This document shows positions 34,192 to 42,492 of a stretch of 64,000 bases of DNA, piece by piece (position 1 is the stretch's first letter; every line of letters starts with the position of its first letter). The stretch lies in contig CAVVMG010000001.1 of NCBI GenBank assembly GCA_963749415.1, forward strand, positions 1,550,001 through 1,614,000. Direction: 5' to 3'. The notes under the pieces are model-generated. The model ran no database searches, had not been told where the DNA came from, and saw only the letters and a program-made list of their open reading frames with translations. The position numbers and the translations under genes are program-made. The DNA is from JALYNX01 sp963749415. Lineage in GTDB: Bacteria; Actinomycetota; Acidimicrobiia; Spongiisociales; ZC4RG35.

Positions 34192-35642
34192 CGGCGATCC
34201 TGGATGAGCTGAGGGCCGGGGGCAAGACCGGCCTGTACATCGGTGGAAAGTGGGTCGAGGGCTCCGGTGAGATGCCCGTTGTCGATCCTGCCACGGAAGA
34301 AGTGCTGGTGGATGTGGGGCTGGCCGAGGCAGCGCACGGTGAAGAGGCGGTGACGGCCGCACACGAAGCAGCCAAGCCATGGGCGGCTACGGCTCCCCGG
34401 GAGCGTGGTGAGATCCTGAGGCGGACCTTCGACCTGATGCGGGCCCGTGAGGAGGACCTGGCGGAGCTGATCGTGCTCGAGAACGGGAAGGCGTTTGCCG
34501 ATGCCCTCGCCGAGGTCCGATATGCCGCCGAGTTCTTCCGGTGGTTCTCCGAAGAGGCCGCTCGGGTCGGTGGAGAGGTGCGGACGGCGCCGGCCGGCGA
34601 CAAGCGGATCATGACTCTCCGCCAGCCAGTCGGGGTGTCGGTGATGGTCACCCCGTGGAACTTTCCCGCGGCGATGGCGACCAGGAAGCTCGGCCCGGCG
34701 CTCGCTTCCGGCTGCACCGCGATCGTCAAACCCGCGTCCGATGCCCCTCTCACCACGCTTGCCGTGGTCCATCTGATGGAGGAGGCCGGTCTGCCCCCCG
34801 GTGTGGTCAACGTGATCGTGGCCAAAGGCTCGTCGGGAGTCATCGAGACGGTCCTTCGAGACCCACGGGTGAGGAAGCTGTCGTTCACCGGCTCGACCGA
34901 GGTTGGCCAGACCCTGCTCCAGGTGGCCTCCGATCAGGTTCTCCGGGTGTCGATGGAGCTCGGGGGCAACGCGCCGTTTCTCGTCTTCGACGACGCCGAC
35001 CTCGACGCCGCTCTGGAGGGAGCCATGGTCGCCAAGATGCGCAATGCCGGTGAGGCCTGCACTTCGGCCAATCGGTTCTTGGTCCACGAAGCCGTTGCCC
35101 AAGAGTTCACCAGCATGCTTGCCGGTGCGATGAGCGCTCTGAAGGTGGGGCCCGGGATCGATCGCTCCAACCAGGTGGGCCCGATGATCAATGGGCGGGC
35201 CCGGGATGACATCTCGTCATTGGTGCAATCGGCGGTGGACGACGGGGCCGAAGTGGTCACCGGGGCCACGGTGCCCGACCGTGTCGGTTACTACTACACG
35301 CCAACGGTGCTCGGTGGGGTGCCGGCCGACGCCGACATCCTGCAACAGGAGATCTTCGGCCCGGTGGCGCCGGTGGTGACCTTCGAGAACGACGAGGAGG
35401 CGATCGCTCTCGCCAACGACACCCCGTACGGGTTGGCCTCCTATCTCTACAGCGGCGACCTCGCCCGGGGGCTGAGAGTGGCCGAGGCCATCGAATCGGG
35501 GATGGTGGGCGTCAATCGCGGCCTGGTCTCCGACCCGGCAGCCCCTTTTGGTGGGGTCAAGCACTCCGGAATCGGCCGTGAGGGCTCCCACGAGGGGATG
35601 GACGAATACCTGGAGACCAAGTACATCGCGGTCAACTGGTAG
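34188..35642 (+). CDS. Succinate-semialdehyde dehydrogenase-like aldehyde dehydrogenase
   Basis: A 484-residue NAD(P)-dependent dehydrogenase, closest in motif pattern to GabD. It has VMVTPWNFPAAMATRKLGPA, LSFTGSTEVGQTLLQ, the general base in SMELGGNAPFLVFDDADLDA (E257), and the nucleophile in MRNAGEACTSANRF (C291). The C-terminus reads PFGGVKHSGIGREGSHEGMD. It would oxidise succinate semialdehyde to succinate, the endpoint of 4-hydroxyphenylacetate/homoprotocatechuate breakdown or of the GABA route. Confidence 0.88.
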   Translation: MTAILDELRAGGKTGLYIGGKWVEGSGEMPVVDPATEEVLVDVGLAEAAHGEEAVTAAHEAAKPWAATAPRERGEILRRTFDLMRAREEDLAELIVLENGKAFADALAEVRYAAEFFRWFSEEAARVGGEVRTAPAGDKRIMTLRQPVGVSVMVTPWNFPAAMATRKLGPALASGCTAIVKPASDAPLTTLAVVHLMEEAGLPPGVVNVIVAKGSSGVIETVLRDPRVRKLSFTGSTEVGQTLLQVASDQVLRVSMELGGNAPFLVFDDADLDAALEGAMVAKMRNAGEACTSANRFLVHEAVAQEFTSMLAGAMSALKVGPGIDRSNQVGPMINGRARDDISSLVQSAVDDGAEVVTGATVPDRVGYYYTPTVLGGVPADADILQQEIFGPVAPVVTFENDEEAIALANDTPYGLASYLYSGDLARGLRVAEAIESGMVGVNRGLVSDPAAPFGGVKHSGIGREGSHEGMDEYLETKYIAVNW

Positions 35643-35645
35643 CGG

Positions 35646-36113
35646 TCAAGCGTCGGGCGCAGGCTCCAGGATCACGACGGCGGTCTCACCGGACCGGAGT
35701 GCGGCATATCCGTCCAGGTTCTTGTCGATCTCTTGCCACCTGGTCCAAAGACGCGACCGTTCCTCCCCGTCCGCGGCCCGCCCCGTTACCTGGCGTCGAC
35801 TGTCGGAGACTTCGACCGTTGCTTGGGGATGAGCCTGGAGGTTGAGCCACCAAGCAGGCTCGGGGTCGGCCCATCCGTTCATCGCCATGGTGACCAGGTT
35901 GGGGCCATCCTCGAAATAGCCAAGGATCACGCTCCGTTCCTGGCCGCTGCGACGCCCGGTCGTGGTGAGGCGCATCATCCCGTACTGGTTGGCCTTGGGA
36001 GGACGCAATCCGAATCGGCCGCCAGTCGCGCGGTACAAGCCCCGATGTACGGCCCATGCGAGACGAACGAACCAACGGGGGGGAAGCCGCACCGGTTTGT
36101 GGTCGTCTGCCAT
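35646..36113 (-). CDS. Deazaflavin (F420)-dependent nitroreductase-family protein, second
   Basis: 155 residues, DDN/FDOR-A family, like the protein next to ligA. Diagnostic parts are MMRLTTTGRRSGQERSVILG, DGPNLVTMAMNGWADPEPAW, WLNLQAHPQATVEV and the C-terminal GETAVVILEP. ATG 36113 is chosen because the family begins there; the open frame upstream has no similarity. It is convergent with the dehydrogenase gene. Confidence 0.86.
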   Translation of the reverse strand: MADDHKPVRLPPRWFVRLAWAVHRGLYRATGGRFGLRPPKANQYGMMRLTTTGRRSGQERSVILGYFEDGPNLVTMAMNGWADPEPAWWLNLQAHPQATVEVSDSRRQVTGRAADGEERSRLWTRWQEIDKNLDGYAALRSGETAVVILEPAPDA

Positions 36114-36189
36114 CGAGTGCCCCTCCGAGATGCTGGTTGACCAGGGTAGTTGGGGCCGGATCGAGCCCGATTGAGGGCCGGAAGGGTGT

Positions 36190-36534
36190 CTACATCGACA
36201 GGAAGGGCGTGAAGAGTCGGACCTCGCTGCCTGCCATCTTCTCTCTGAGCTCTGCGCTCGGCTCACCGAGGAGTTCGCCGGAGACTGATCCCGTCGCAAG
36301 GACTGCATCGACGAGGTCGCCGAGGTTCGCGGTGTGCTCGATGAGCGCCTCGGAGTCCCTGAATCGTTCGTGGACGATTGCCTCGGACTGGTCCTCGTTG
36401 AAGTAGGTGTCGTACTGCAAGGTTCCGGTGTCCTTGGTCCGCACGATCTCCATGCATTGTGCGGACAAGCGCTTGAACTCGTCGAGCTTGCCCTCGTGAA
36501 ACTTGAACCGAGCGATGCCGTGAAGTTCACTCAT
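36190..36534 (-). CDS. Antibiotic-biosynthesis-monooxygenase (ABM) domain protein
   Basis: A 114-residue ferredoxin-like alpha-beta barrel of the ABM/quinol monooxygenase type: ARFKFHEGKLDEFKRLSAQC, DTGTLQYDTYFNEDQSEAIV, HERFRDSEALIEHTANLG. Members oxidise quinones or degrade heme, or have no known activity. ATG 36534 starts the first strand; the reading frame upstream is not conserved. Confidence 0.8.
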   Translation of the reverse strand: MSELHGIARFKFHEGKLDEFKRLSAQCMEIVRTKDTGTLQYDTYFNEDQSEAIVHERFRDSEALIEHTANLGDLVDAVLATGSVSGELLGEPSAELREKMAGSEVRLFTPFLSM

Positions 36535-36760
36535 TGCGCCGACCTCCGGTCTTTTGCGGATTGCGTACCGCGTCAGGGTTCTGGTGCTCGGGTAACGCCA
36601 TGTCTCCCGTTCATTCCTCAATGTCTCACAACGAAGCCGCGTGCTGGCCGCGAACAGCGAAGCATTGCACGCTGTCGCTGTTCGGAATGCTCCCGGAGAA
36701 AAAAGGGACGAGCACGCGCCCGCCCTCGGGGCGGCCCTTTCGCGTCACGGTCGGGTTGCC

Positions 36761-37402
36761 TTACAGACCTGTCTTGTCCACTCCATAGGTGGCCTGCTCG
36801 GTGGTGAACCCCTCGTACTCCAATTGGTCGATCAGACCAGATCGCGAGAACGACGAGAACTCCAGGTATTGCTCGGCTGATTTCCAAGCCTGCTCGTTCC
36901 AATCGACGTCGAGATAGTCGACGGCCAAGGCTGCCTCGGCGTTGCTAAACCCCTCGTACTCCAACTGTCCGATCAACCCCGAACGAGAGAAAGCGGAGAA
37001 GTTGAGATAACTCTCGGCCGACTCAATCGCATTCTGCTCCGACAGGGTGAACTCAGCAGTCGTCGTCGTCGAAGCCTGGGTGGTTGTGGTCGTGGCTCTG
37101 GTGGTTGTGGTCGTGGCTCTGGTGGTGGTGGTCGTGGGCCTGGTGGTGGTGGTCGTGGGCCTGGTGGTTGTGGTCGTGGCCGGAGCCTGTGTGGTGGTCG
37201 GAGCCGCGGCCACGGTGGTGGCTGGAGCCGCGGCCACGGTCGTCACCGTGGGGTCCTCAGAGCCGGTGGCGGAGCCGATTCCGAAGCCGACCACTAAAGC
37301 GGCGGCAGCGATGGCGAAAGTACGGCCCATGCCACTCTTAGGCTTGGGGCTAGCTCCATCCGGTAATACGGGCGGCGTGGGTTCAGGTGGGAGTTGTGTC
37401 AC
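36761..37402 (-). CDS. Membrane-anchored protein with Thr-rich linker and two Ltp helix-turn-helix repeats
   Basis: 213 residues in three parts: a membrane anchor (TFAIAAAALVVGFGIGSATG, about 28-47), a long Thr-rich linker made of TTTTTR units, and two C-terminal repeats. The repeats read AESYLNFSAFSRSGLIGQLE-YEGFSNAEA and AEQYLEFSSFSRSGLIDQLE-YEGFTTEQATYGVD. They match the Ltp family (host surface-exposed lipoprotein), first studied in phage TP-J34, where Ltp blocks entry of other phages' DNA. Here the anchor has no lipobox cysteine. In this bacterium the role is unknown. Confidence 0.85.
   Translation of the reverse strand: MTQLPPEPTPPVLPDGASPKPKSGMGRTFAIAAAALVVGFGIGSATGSEDPTVTTVAAAPATTVAAAPTTTQAPATTTTTRPTTTTTRPTTTTTRATTTTTRATTTTTQASTTTTAEFTLSEQNAIESAESYLNFSAFSRSGLIGQLEYEGFSNAEAALAVDYLDVDWNEQAWKSAEQYLEFSSFSRSGLIDQLEYEGFTTEQATYGVDKTGL
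37076..37182. repeat. 18-bp tandem repeat coding for the TTTTTR linker
   Basis: About five to six copies of an 18-base unit of the type GGTTGTGGTCGTGGCTCT, with CTCT/GCCT variation at one end. On the minus strand it encodes RTTTTT/ATTTTT units. The period equals six codons, so copy-number changes would lengthen or shorten the linker without shifting the frame. Confidence 0.8.
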
Positions 37403-37486
37403 TGTCTGTCTTTCTGTCTCAGGCGGGGCGTTCTGCTACCGGCTCGGTGGGCGCGTTGATCTAGGCGCTTGGTGAAGGGTTCACAA

Positions 37487-37509
37487 TTGGAGAGTACGAG
37501 AATCTCCAA
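37487..37509 (-). terminator. Small hairpin between the PD-(D/E)XK gene and the Ltp-repeat gene
   Basis: TTGGAGA at 37487-37493 and TCTCCAA at 37503-37509 form a 7-bp stem with a nine-base loop. It lies about 100 bases beyond the stop of the minus-strand PD-(D/E)XK gene. The T-tract is weak (TTGTG), so termination is only a possibility. Confidence 0.3.
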
Positions 37510-37612
37510 CTACTTCAACGCGAAACCGTGGGCCGATCGACCCTATTGGAGGCGCAGCATCCGCGAGGGCACAGGCACCCGGAACACGCTCCGTTGAGAC
37601 TTGACTGTCGAC

Positions 37613-39044
37613 CTAGCTCTCCGTCTCCCAATCTCGGGTGGGGAGCCATGGCAGGTCGTTGAAGGTCTGTGGGTCGGGCCGGACCTCAGGTGCCGCTTCG
37701 GGTTCGGGAACGAGGGCGGGCTTAGCGAGCTTGGGGGCGGGCGGTTGCCACGGCGAAACGTCTTGGACGACCTGGCCGTAGAAGCTCGTGATTAGGCCGA
37801 GGACCGAGGTGATGAACCCGAGGCTCTTCTTGCCCGCGGCTCGGCCCATGCCCATCTCGGCGCGGGCCACGACTCGGAAGCGGTGCGGTTCCCTCTTCTC
37901 ATCATCGAGAGGGGCGAAACGATCCTCTCGGGTTTGATCGAGCGTCGCCGAGGTCGGGGTCCGGGCGTTGCGGGCGTAGACCTCGATCACGGTATGCCCC
38001 GGTGCCTCCCCGAGTTGGTTGACCAACCAGGAGACTCGACCCCGGGCCCCGAGGTCTTGGGGGGCCAGGACATCGAGAGACGTGGTAAGACGCCGGGACC
38101 GCAGGTTGGCCTCGACCATGAGGTCACCCGCCGTGTTGGGTATACGCAGTGCCCCGGCGAGACGCCCAGTCGAAATCAGGGAATCGACCAGGGCAGCGGC
38201 TCTCTGGCGGTGTTCGGTCTGACCCCGTGGGAACACCGGGTCAACATCCTCACCAATCTCGGCGCTGAGTTGGAGGGCGGCGAAGCGAAGCAACTGATCC
38301 CAGCGCCCGACCACATCCTCGATCCCCCCGAGCGCCGGGTTAGCGGGCCTCTTCCCGAGCGCCGTCCCGAATCCCGACCCAAGCCTGACCCATATCCGCA
38401 AAGTCGAGGGCACCCGATGCCGGGTGCTGTAGGTAACGGATCAATTCATCGAGCAACCAAGCTTGCTCGGAGTCAGCGATTCCTTTGTGCCTCTTGATCC
38501 TTATCGCGGCGCTGACGATGGCGCTCCACGAAAGGTGAGAAACGGTGACTCTGGCGTTGGCCCGGACTTTGAGCCCTTGCGTCGGGTGGATGCCCTCTTG
38601 GGGTCCGAGTTCATTGGAGATGGTGAGGACATGATTGACCCCATACTCCCGAGCCAAGTCCCAATATGCGTTGATCTGATCAGCGGTGAGCACATTGCTC
38701 CCGGTCTTGACTTCGACAAAGGCCGACCACATCGACTTGCCGAAGCCGACTTGGATCAGGCCATCGGGCCGGACCCTTTTTCCGGGAGTGTTGACCTCGA
38801 TAAAGGTCTCCACCGTGGCCTTCTGCGCCTTCGATGCTCCCAAAGGGGAGAGGAGGTCGATAGAGAGGTCACGGACCACGCTGAGGACCGCAAGCAGCGC
38901 CGAGGTCGCCCTTTGCTCCGCCTCCTGAACGGAGCCAATCCCCGAAACCGGGATCAGACGCGCCTTGGTTCGGACAGGATCGGTCGGCATAAGCCCGAAG
39001 CTACTCAACCGCCTTTGTTGGGCGGCGTTGGCTCTTCTTGCCAC
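37613..39044 (-). CDS. PD-(D/E)XK nuclease-fold protein of unknown function, one frameshift
   Basis: Two adjacent frames make one protein of about 476 residues. The first (39044-38340) has a nuclease-like core: RPDGLIQVGFGKSMWSAFVE followed by VKTGSNVLTADQINAYWDLA, where the aspartate and E-x-K give the PD-(D/E)XK pattern. The second (38413-37613) continues PALGGIEDVVGRWDQLLRFA and ends with a proline-rich tail. An extra base near 38341-38343 breaks GAREEAR-NPALGG. The C-terminal half (ALVDSLISTGRLAGALRIPN, AEMGMGRAAGKKSLGFITSV) is not recognised. Confidence 0.7.
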
Positions 39045-39081
39045 ATGAATGGGCCGCCAACCAGCACCCTCACCGAAATCG

Positions 39082-40312
39082 CTAGGGCGGGTCAGGCCCG
39101 GTCGTGTAGGTGTGGCCGAGGGGGCTGGTCCACTGGTAGATGCCAGGCTTGGTTCGTTTCATCTTCCATCCGGCATGTTTGAGCCGGTGGTCGTGTCGAC
39201 AGAGTGGGGAGAGGTTGTCGGTGGTGGTGGGTCCGCCTTCGACCCAGGCTCTGGTGTGGTCGAGGTCACATTCGGTGGCGGGCATCCGACATCCCGGGAA
39301 GACACAGGTCGGCGTCTGGGTTTGGACTTGGCGGGTCTGGTGAATGGTGGGTCGTCTCCTGGTGGTCCCGGTCCATACCGGCTCCCCGTTCTCGGTGACG
39401 GTGACCCGATGGGTGGAACTGGTCTGCTCCCGGGCTACCTGGCGGGCGATGTCGGCGATCACCGGTCCGTACCCGTTGAGCTCACCAGGAGCCTCGGGGA
39501 GTCCGGCGAGGAGTGGTCAGATCGACGGTGATGTCCACCGTCCCCCGGTCGGCTCCTGAGCCGGCCGTACGACCATGGAGCAGGTCCAAGAAGACATCGG
39601 CTCGGAGCTGGTCGATGGATCGGGACTCGCCCTTGGCGGCAAGCCTCGGGCCAGCCGGTTGATCCGACGCATCACCGCCTGGGTTTCCGCGGCGGGTAAT
39701 TGGAGACCGTAGAGGTTGGCGGTCCCATCCGGGTTGGCCTCCGATGCTCACCCGCCGCTCTGTGACACCCTGCTGTAACGCTTCTTGAGCCGAATCAGGG
39801 TCGACGGTGATCACCAGACGGGCGAGACGGGCCCGCAAGCTGTCCGCTGTCGTCTGACCCGACGCCCGTTCCATCGCCTCGCCTACGACCCGGTTCCGGA
39901 CCTCGGATTCGAGATGGGAGGTCTGATCCACGATCACCATCGCCCTGGGCACATCCAACAGACCGGACTGCAGCGCCTCCCACACCTGCGGGTAGTCGAC
40001 CACAAGTCGCCGGGCGAAACCCAACTGGAATTCCGCCGAACGACGGGTCAGATGCAATGCGGCACGGATCTCATCCGCGGCGGCATCGGTAGCCAACTCC
40101 AGATCCAATTCTTCGGTGGACTCGGCCACTGCGTTCATCGTGGCGTAGACCCGAGCCTGATAGTGATCCGCTTGCCGACGCTCCGCCCGCAACAACAGCA
40201 CCCGGTCATGACCCGACAAGGAATCCCGGTCGATCGAAGCCAGAAACCCGGCCAACGCTGGCCCCGGCTCCATCTCGGCGAGGCCCTTCGGTATACCCGA
40301 GCTATCGAACAT
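39082..40312 (-). pseudogene. DUF222/13E12-type HNH endonuclease, copy 2, multiply frameshifted
   Basis: Closely similar to copy 1 along its full length, same strand, 37.5 kb away. The start MFDSSGIPKGLAEMEPGP at ATG 40312 matches copy 1. The HNH end (CVFPGCRMPATECDLDHTRA, LSPLCRHDHRLKHAGW) is intact in the frame ending at 39082. Against copy 1 it has an extra base near 39742, a missing base near 39632 (the pair garbles about 40 residues) and an extra base near 39507 that ends the frame at TPRRTPRGSW. Three indels make real decay more likely here than in copy 1. Confidence 0.87.
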
Positions 40313-40319
40313 ATGTTCG
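40306..40319. promoter_or_regulatory. LexA (SOS) box over the start codon of DUF222/HNH copy 2
   Basis: The same perfect 14-bp palindrome as at copy 1, CGAACATATGTTCG, again with TCGAAC on the left and the minus-strand ATG at its centre. The gene body has drifted while the operator is unchanged, consistent with retained LexA control. Confidence 0.8.
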
Positions 40320-40394
40320 TAGCGTACCGACCCCCACCGACAGAATTCCATACCCCCGTTGGCGAAATTAGAAGAATTCTCCGGCGAGTTGGTC

Positions 40395-41870
40395 CTAACC
40401 CACCGTCCCCTGACTTATCTGGACCGTCTTCACCTCGGAGTGGAAATCGAGGGCATAGTCGCCGCCCTCCCGGCCGATGCCCGAAATCCGGCAACCACCG
40501 AAGGGGGCGGTCAGATCCCTGACCAGGAAGGTGTTGACCCAAATGGTCCCGGCCCGGATACCTCGCCCAACCCGCTGTGCCCGCTCCTCGGACCCGGTGT
40601 AGACGATCCCCGAGAGGCCGTACTGGGTGGAGTTGGCGAGGTCGATGGCTTCTTCCTCGTCACCGAACGTCTGGTAGGTCAGCACCGGCCCGAACACCTC
40701 ACGCTGCACGACCTCGGAGTCGTTGGACTTGGGCTCGATCAGAGTCGGCTCGTACCAGAGACCGTCCTGTTTCCAGCGCTCCCCACCGCGCACGATGCGA
40801 TCGCCGGCAGCCCGGGCCCGTTCCACGAAGCCCTCGACCCGCGCAAGATGTTCGGGGTGGATCAGTGGGCTGATCGTGGTCTGCGGGCTCCGGCTGTCAC
40901 CGAGGACGTGTTCGTCCGTAAAACGGTGGAACATCTCCAGGAACTCGCTCGACACCGATCCCTCGACGAGGAGCCGGGTCCCGGCGAGGCAGACCTGGCC
41001 GGCGTCGTCGTACTGGAGGGCAGCTTTGCGGGCGGCCGCTTCGAGATCAGAGTCGGCGAACACGATGAACGGCCCTTTTCCTCCCAACTCTGCGGTGAAG
41101 GGGACGATGTTGCGCGCCGCGGCGACTCCGATGTGACGGGCGGTCTCCGGTGATCCGGTGAAGGAGATGCGCCGGACCCGGCGATCGGAGACCAGTGCCG
41201 CTCCTACTTCCTCACCGATTCCCTGGACCAGGTTGAACACTCCGTGGGGAATCCCCGCCTCCTCGGCCAGGTCGGCGAGAACTGAAGCGGATAGAGGGGC
41301 CCACTCTGCCGGTTTGAGGATCACCGGGTTCCCGGCGGCCAGAGCCGGGGCCAGCTTCCACGTGGAGAGGATCCACGGTGCGTTCCACGGGGTGATGATC
41401 ACCGCGGGCCCGGCAGGCATCCTCTGCACCTGGTTGTCGGTGCCCTTGGAAGACCAGGTCCGCCCTTGGTAGTCGGCTGCCAATGCTGCGTAATTGCGAA
41501 AATTCTCCGCACCGCGATGGATCCCCCGAGCGCGCAGGCTCTCGAGGAGCATGGCCATGTCGACACACTCGACTTGGGCGATTGCTTCGATGCTCTGGTC
41601 GATGAGGTCGGCGAGGCGATTGAGGAGCTCACCTCTCTCGTCGGCCGACCGGCCGGACCAATCGGGGAAGGCGTCGACTGCGGCGCTGATCGCGGCGTCG
41701 GCGGTGAGCGCGTCGCCACGGGCGACATCGGCGAGCTTCCAGTCCCAATCGAGGGGGGAGCGAGACTCGAATGTCGCCTCTGACGACACCCGCTTCCCGC
41801 CGATGTAGTGATCAGGGGAGACCGCGAGGTCGGAGATGTCGACGCGTGCGCTGGGCAGGGTGTTGGTCAA
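40395..41870 (-). CDS. Aldehyde dehydrogenase, HpaE-like
   Basis: A 491-residue ALDH with VIITPWNAPWILSTWKLAPA, RISFTGSPETARHIGVAAAR, the base in FTAELGGKGPFIVFADSDLE, the nucleophile in DDAGQVCLAGTRLLVEG (C294) and PFGGCRISGIGREGGDYALD. The pattern is that of 5-carboxymethyl-2-hydroxymuconate-semialdehyde dehydrogenase, second step of homoprotocatechuate meta-cleavage. The HpaD-like extradiol dioxygenase gene two genes away supports this. The open frame begins at TTG 41870; no in-frame ATG is close, so the start is uncertain. Confidence 0.83.
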   Translation of the reverse strand: MTNTLPSARVDISDLAVSPDHYIGGKRVSSEATFESRSPLDWDWKLADVARGDALTADAAISAAVDAFPDWSGRSADERGELLNRLADLIDQSIEAIAQVECVDMAMLLESLRARGIHRGAENFRNYAALAADYQGRTWSSKGTDNQVQRMPAGPAVIITPWNAPWILSTWKLAPALAAGNPVILKPAEWAPLSASVLADLAEEAGIPHGVFNLVQGIGEEVGAALVSDRRVRRISFTGSPETARHIGVAAARNIVPFTAELGGKGPFIVFADSDLEAAARKAALQYDDAGQVCLAGTRLLVEGSVSSEFLEMFHRFTDEHVLGDSRSPQTTISPLIHPEHLARVEGFVERARAAGDRIVRGGERWKQDGLWYEPTLIEPKSNDSEVVQREVFGPVLTYQTFGDEEEAIDLANSTQYGLSGIVYTGSEERAQRVGRGIRAGTIWVNTFLVRDLTAPFGGCRISGIGREGGDYALDFHSEVKTVQISQGTVG

Positions 41871-41906
41871 CAGGTCAAATATAGACTTCCGCCCCTCAGT
41901 GAACTC
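41861..41906. promoter_or_regulatory. Overlapping divergent promoters of hpaE-like and marR-like genes
   Basis: Only 36 bases separate the two start codons. On the minus strand TATATT (41883-41878) is a good -10 element placed only seven bases before the TTG. On the plus strand TATAGA (41880-41885) overlaps it. A direct repeat GGTCAA-CA-GGTCAA (41865-41878) sits over both, a candidate site for the MarR-type regulator. Confidence 0.4.
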
Positions 41907-42452
41907 ATGCCCGGGCCCCTAAGAGACCGCGATCCGGAAGTAGTGCTGGAGGCCGAACGGGACATCAGGGCCCGGCTCGGCGACCGGCCCCTCGACTTCG
42001 AGGCGATGCTTGCGGTGTCCAACATCTATCGGGCAGCAAACGCGGTCCGCAACCGGATGGAGCGCGAGGTCCTTGCGCCCGAGGGTCTGTCCTGGGGCGG
42101 ATTCACCATCCTCTTCGTCCTTTGGGTCTGGGGAGAGAGTGAAACCGCCCAACTCGCCGAGGACTGCGGTCTGGCCAAAGGAACCCTGAGCGGGATGCTG
42201 GGCACTCTGGAGAAAGGCGGCCTCGTGGAGCGGAAGCGACATCCCGAAGACGGGCGCCGGGTCACAGTTCATCTCCTCGACCCGGGTTTGGACTTGATCG
42301 AGACGGTGTTTCCACAATTCAACCGGTACGAGGCCAAGTTCACTGCGGCGCTCGATCCAGAGGAGCGCCTCGAGCTCGCCCGTTTGCTGCGTCAGGTCAC
42401 CGCCACCGCCGACGGTGTGCCGCTCGTGGCCGGCCCACCGCCCGCCGGGTAG
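41907..42452 (+). CDS. MarR-family regulator, possibly HpaR-like
   Basis: 181 residues. The winged helix covers about 50-130: SWGGFTILFVLWVWGESETA, recognition region LAEDCGLAKGTLSGMLGTLE and wing VERKRHPEDGRRVTVHLL. It is transcribed away from the hpaE-like gene and toward the extradiol dioxygenase gene, so control of both by an aromatic ligand is likely (inference). ATG 41907 is used; the open frame upstream is antisense to the dehydrogenase gene. Confidence 0.87.
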   Translation: MPGPLRDRDPEVVLEAERDIRARLGDRPLDFEAMLAVSNIYRAANAVRNRMEREVLAPEGLSWGGFTILFVLWVWGESETAQLAEDCGLAKGTLSGMLGTLEKGGLVERKRHPEDGRRVTVHLLDPGLDLIETVFPQFNRYEAKFTAALDPEERLELARLLRQVTATADGVPLVAGPPPAG

Positions 42453-42492
42453 GATTTCATTCGCTGCCTAACGAATCCGAGGAGGACCTGCC

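Noticed and set aside
37076..37182. CRISPR array, suggested by the regular GT-rich repeats
   Set aside because: The units are directly adjacent 18-bp repeats with no spacers, and they encode Thr codons in frame.
36761..40351. Integrated phage or transposon, suggested by the Ltp, PD-(D/E)XK and HNH genes
   Set aside because: No integrase, transposase, tRNA-border attachment repeats or structural phage genes are visible; the flanking genes are ordinary catabolic genes.
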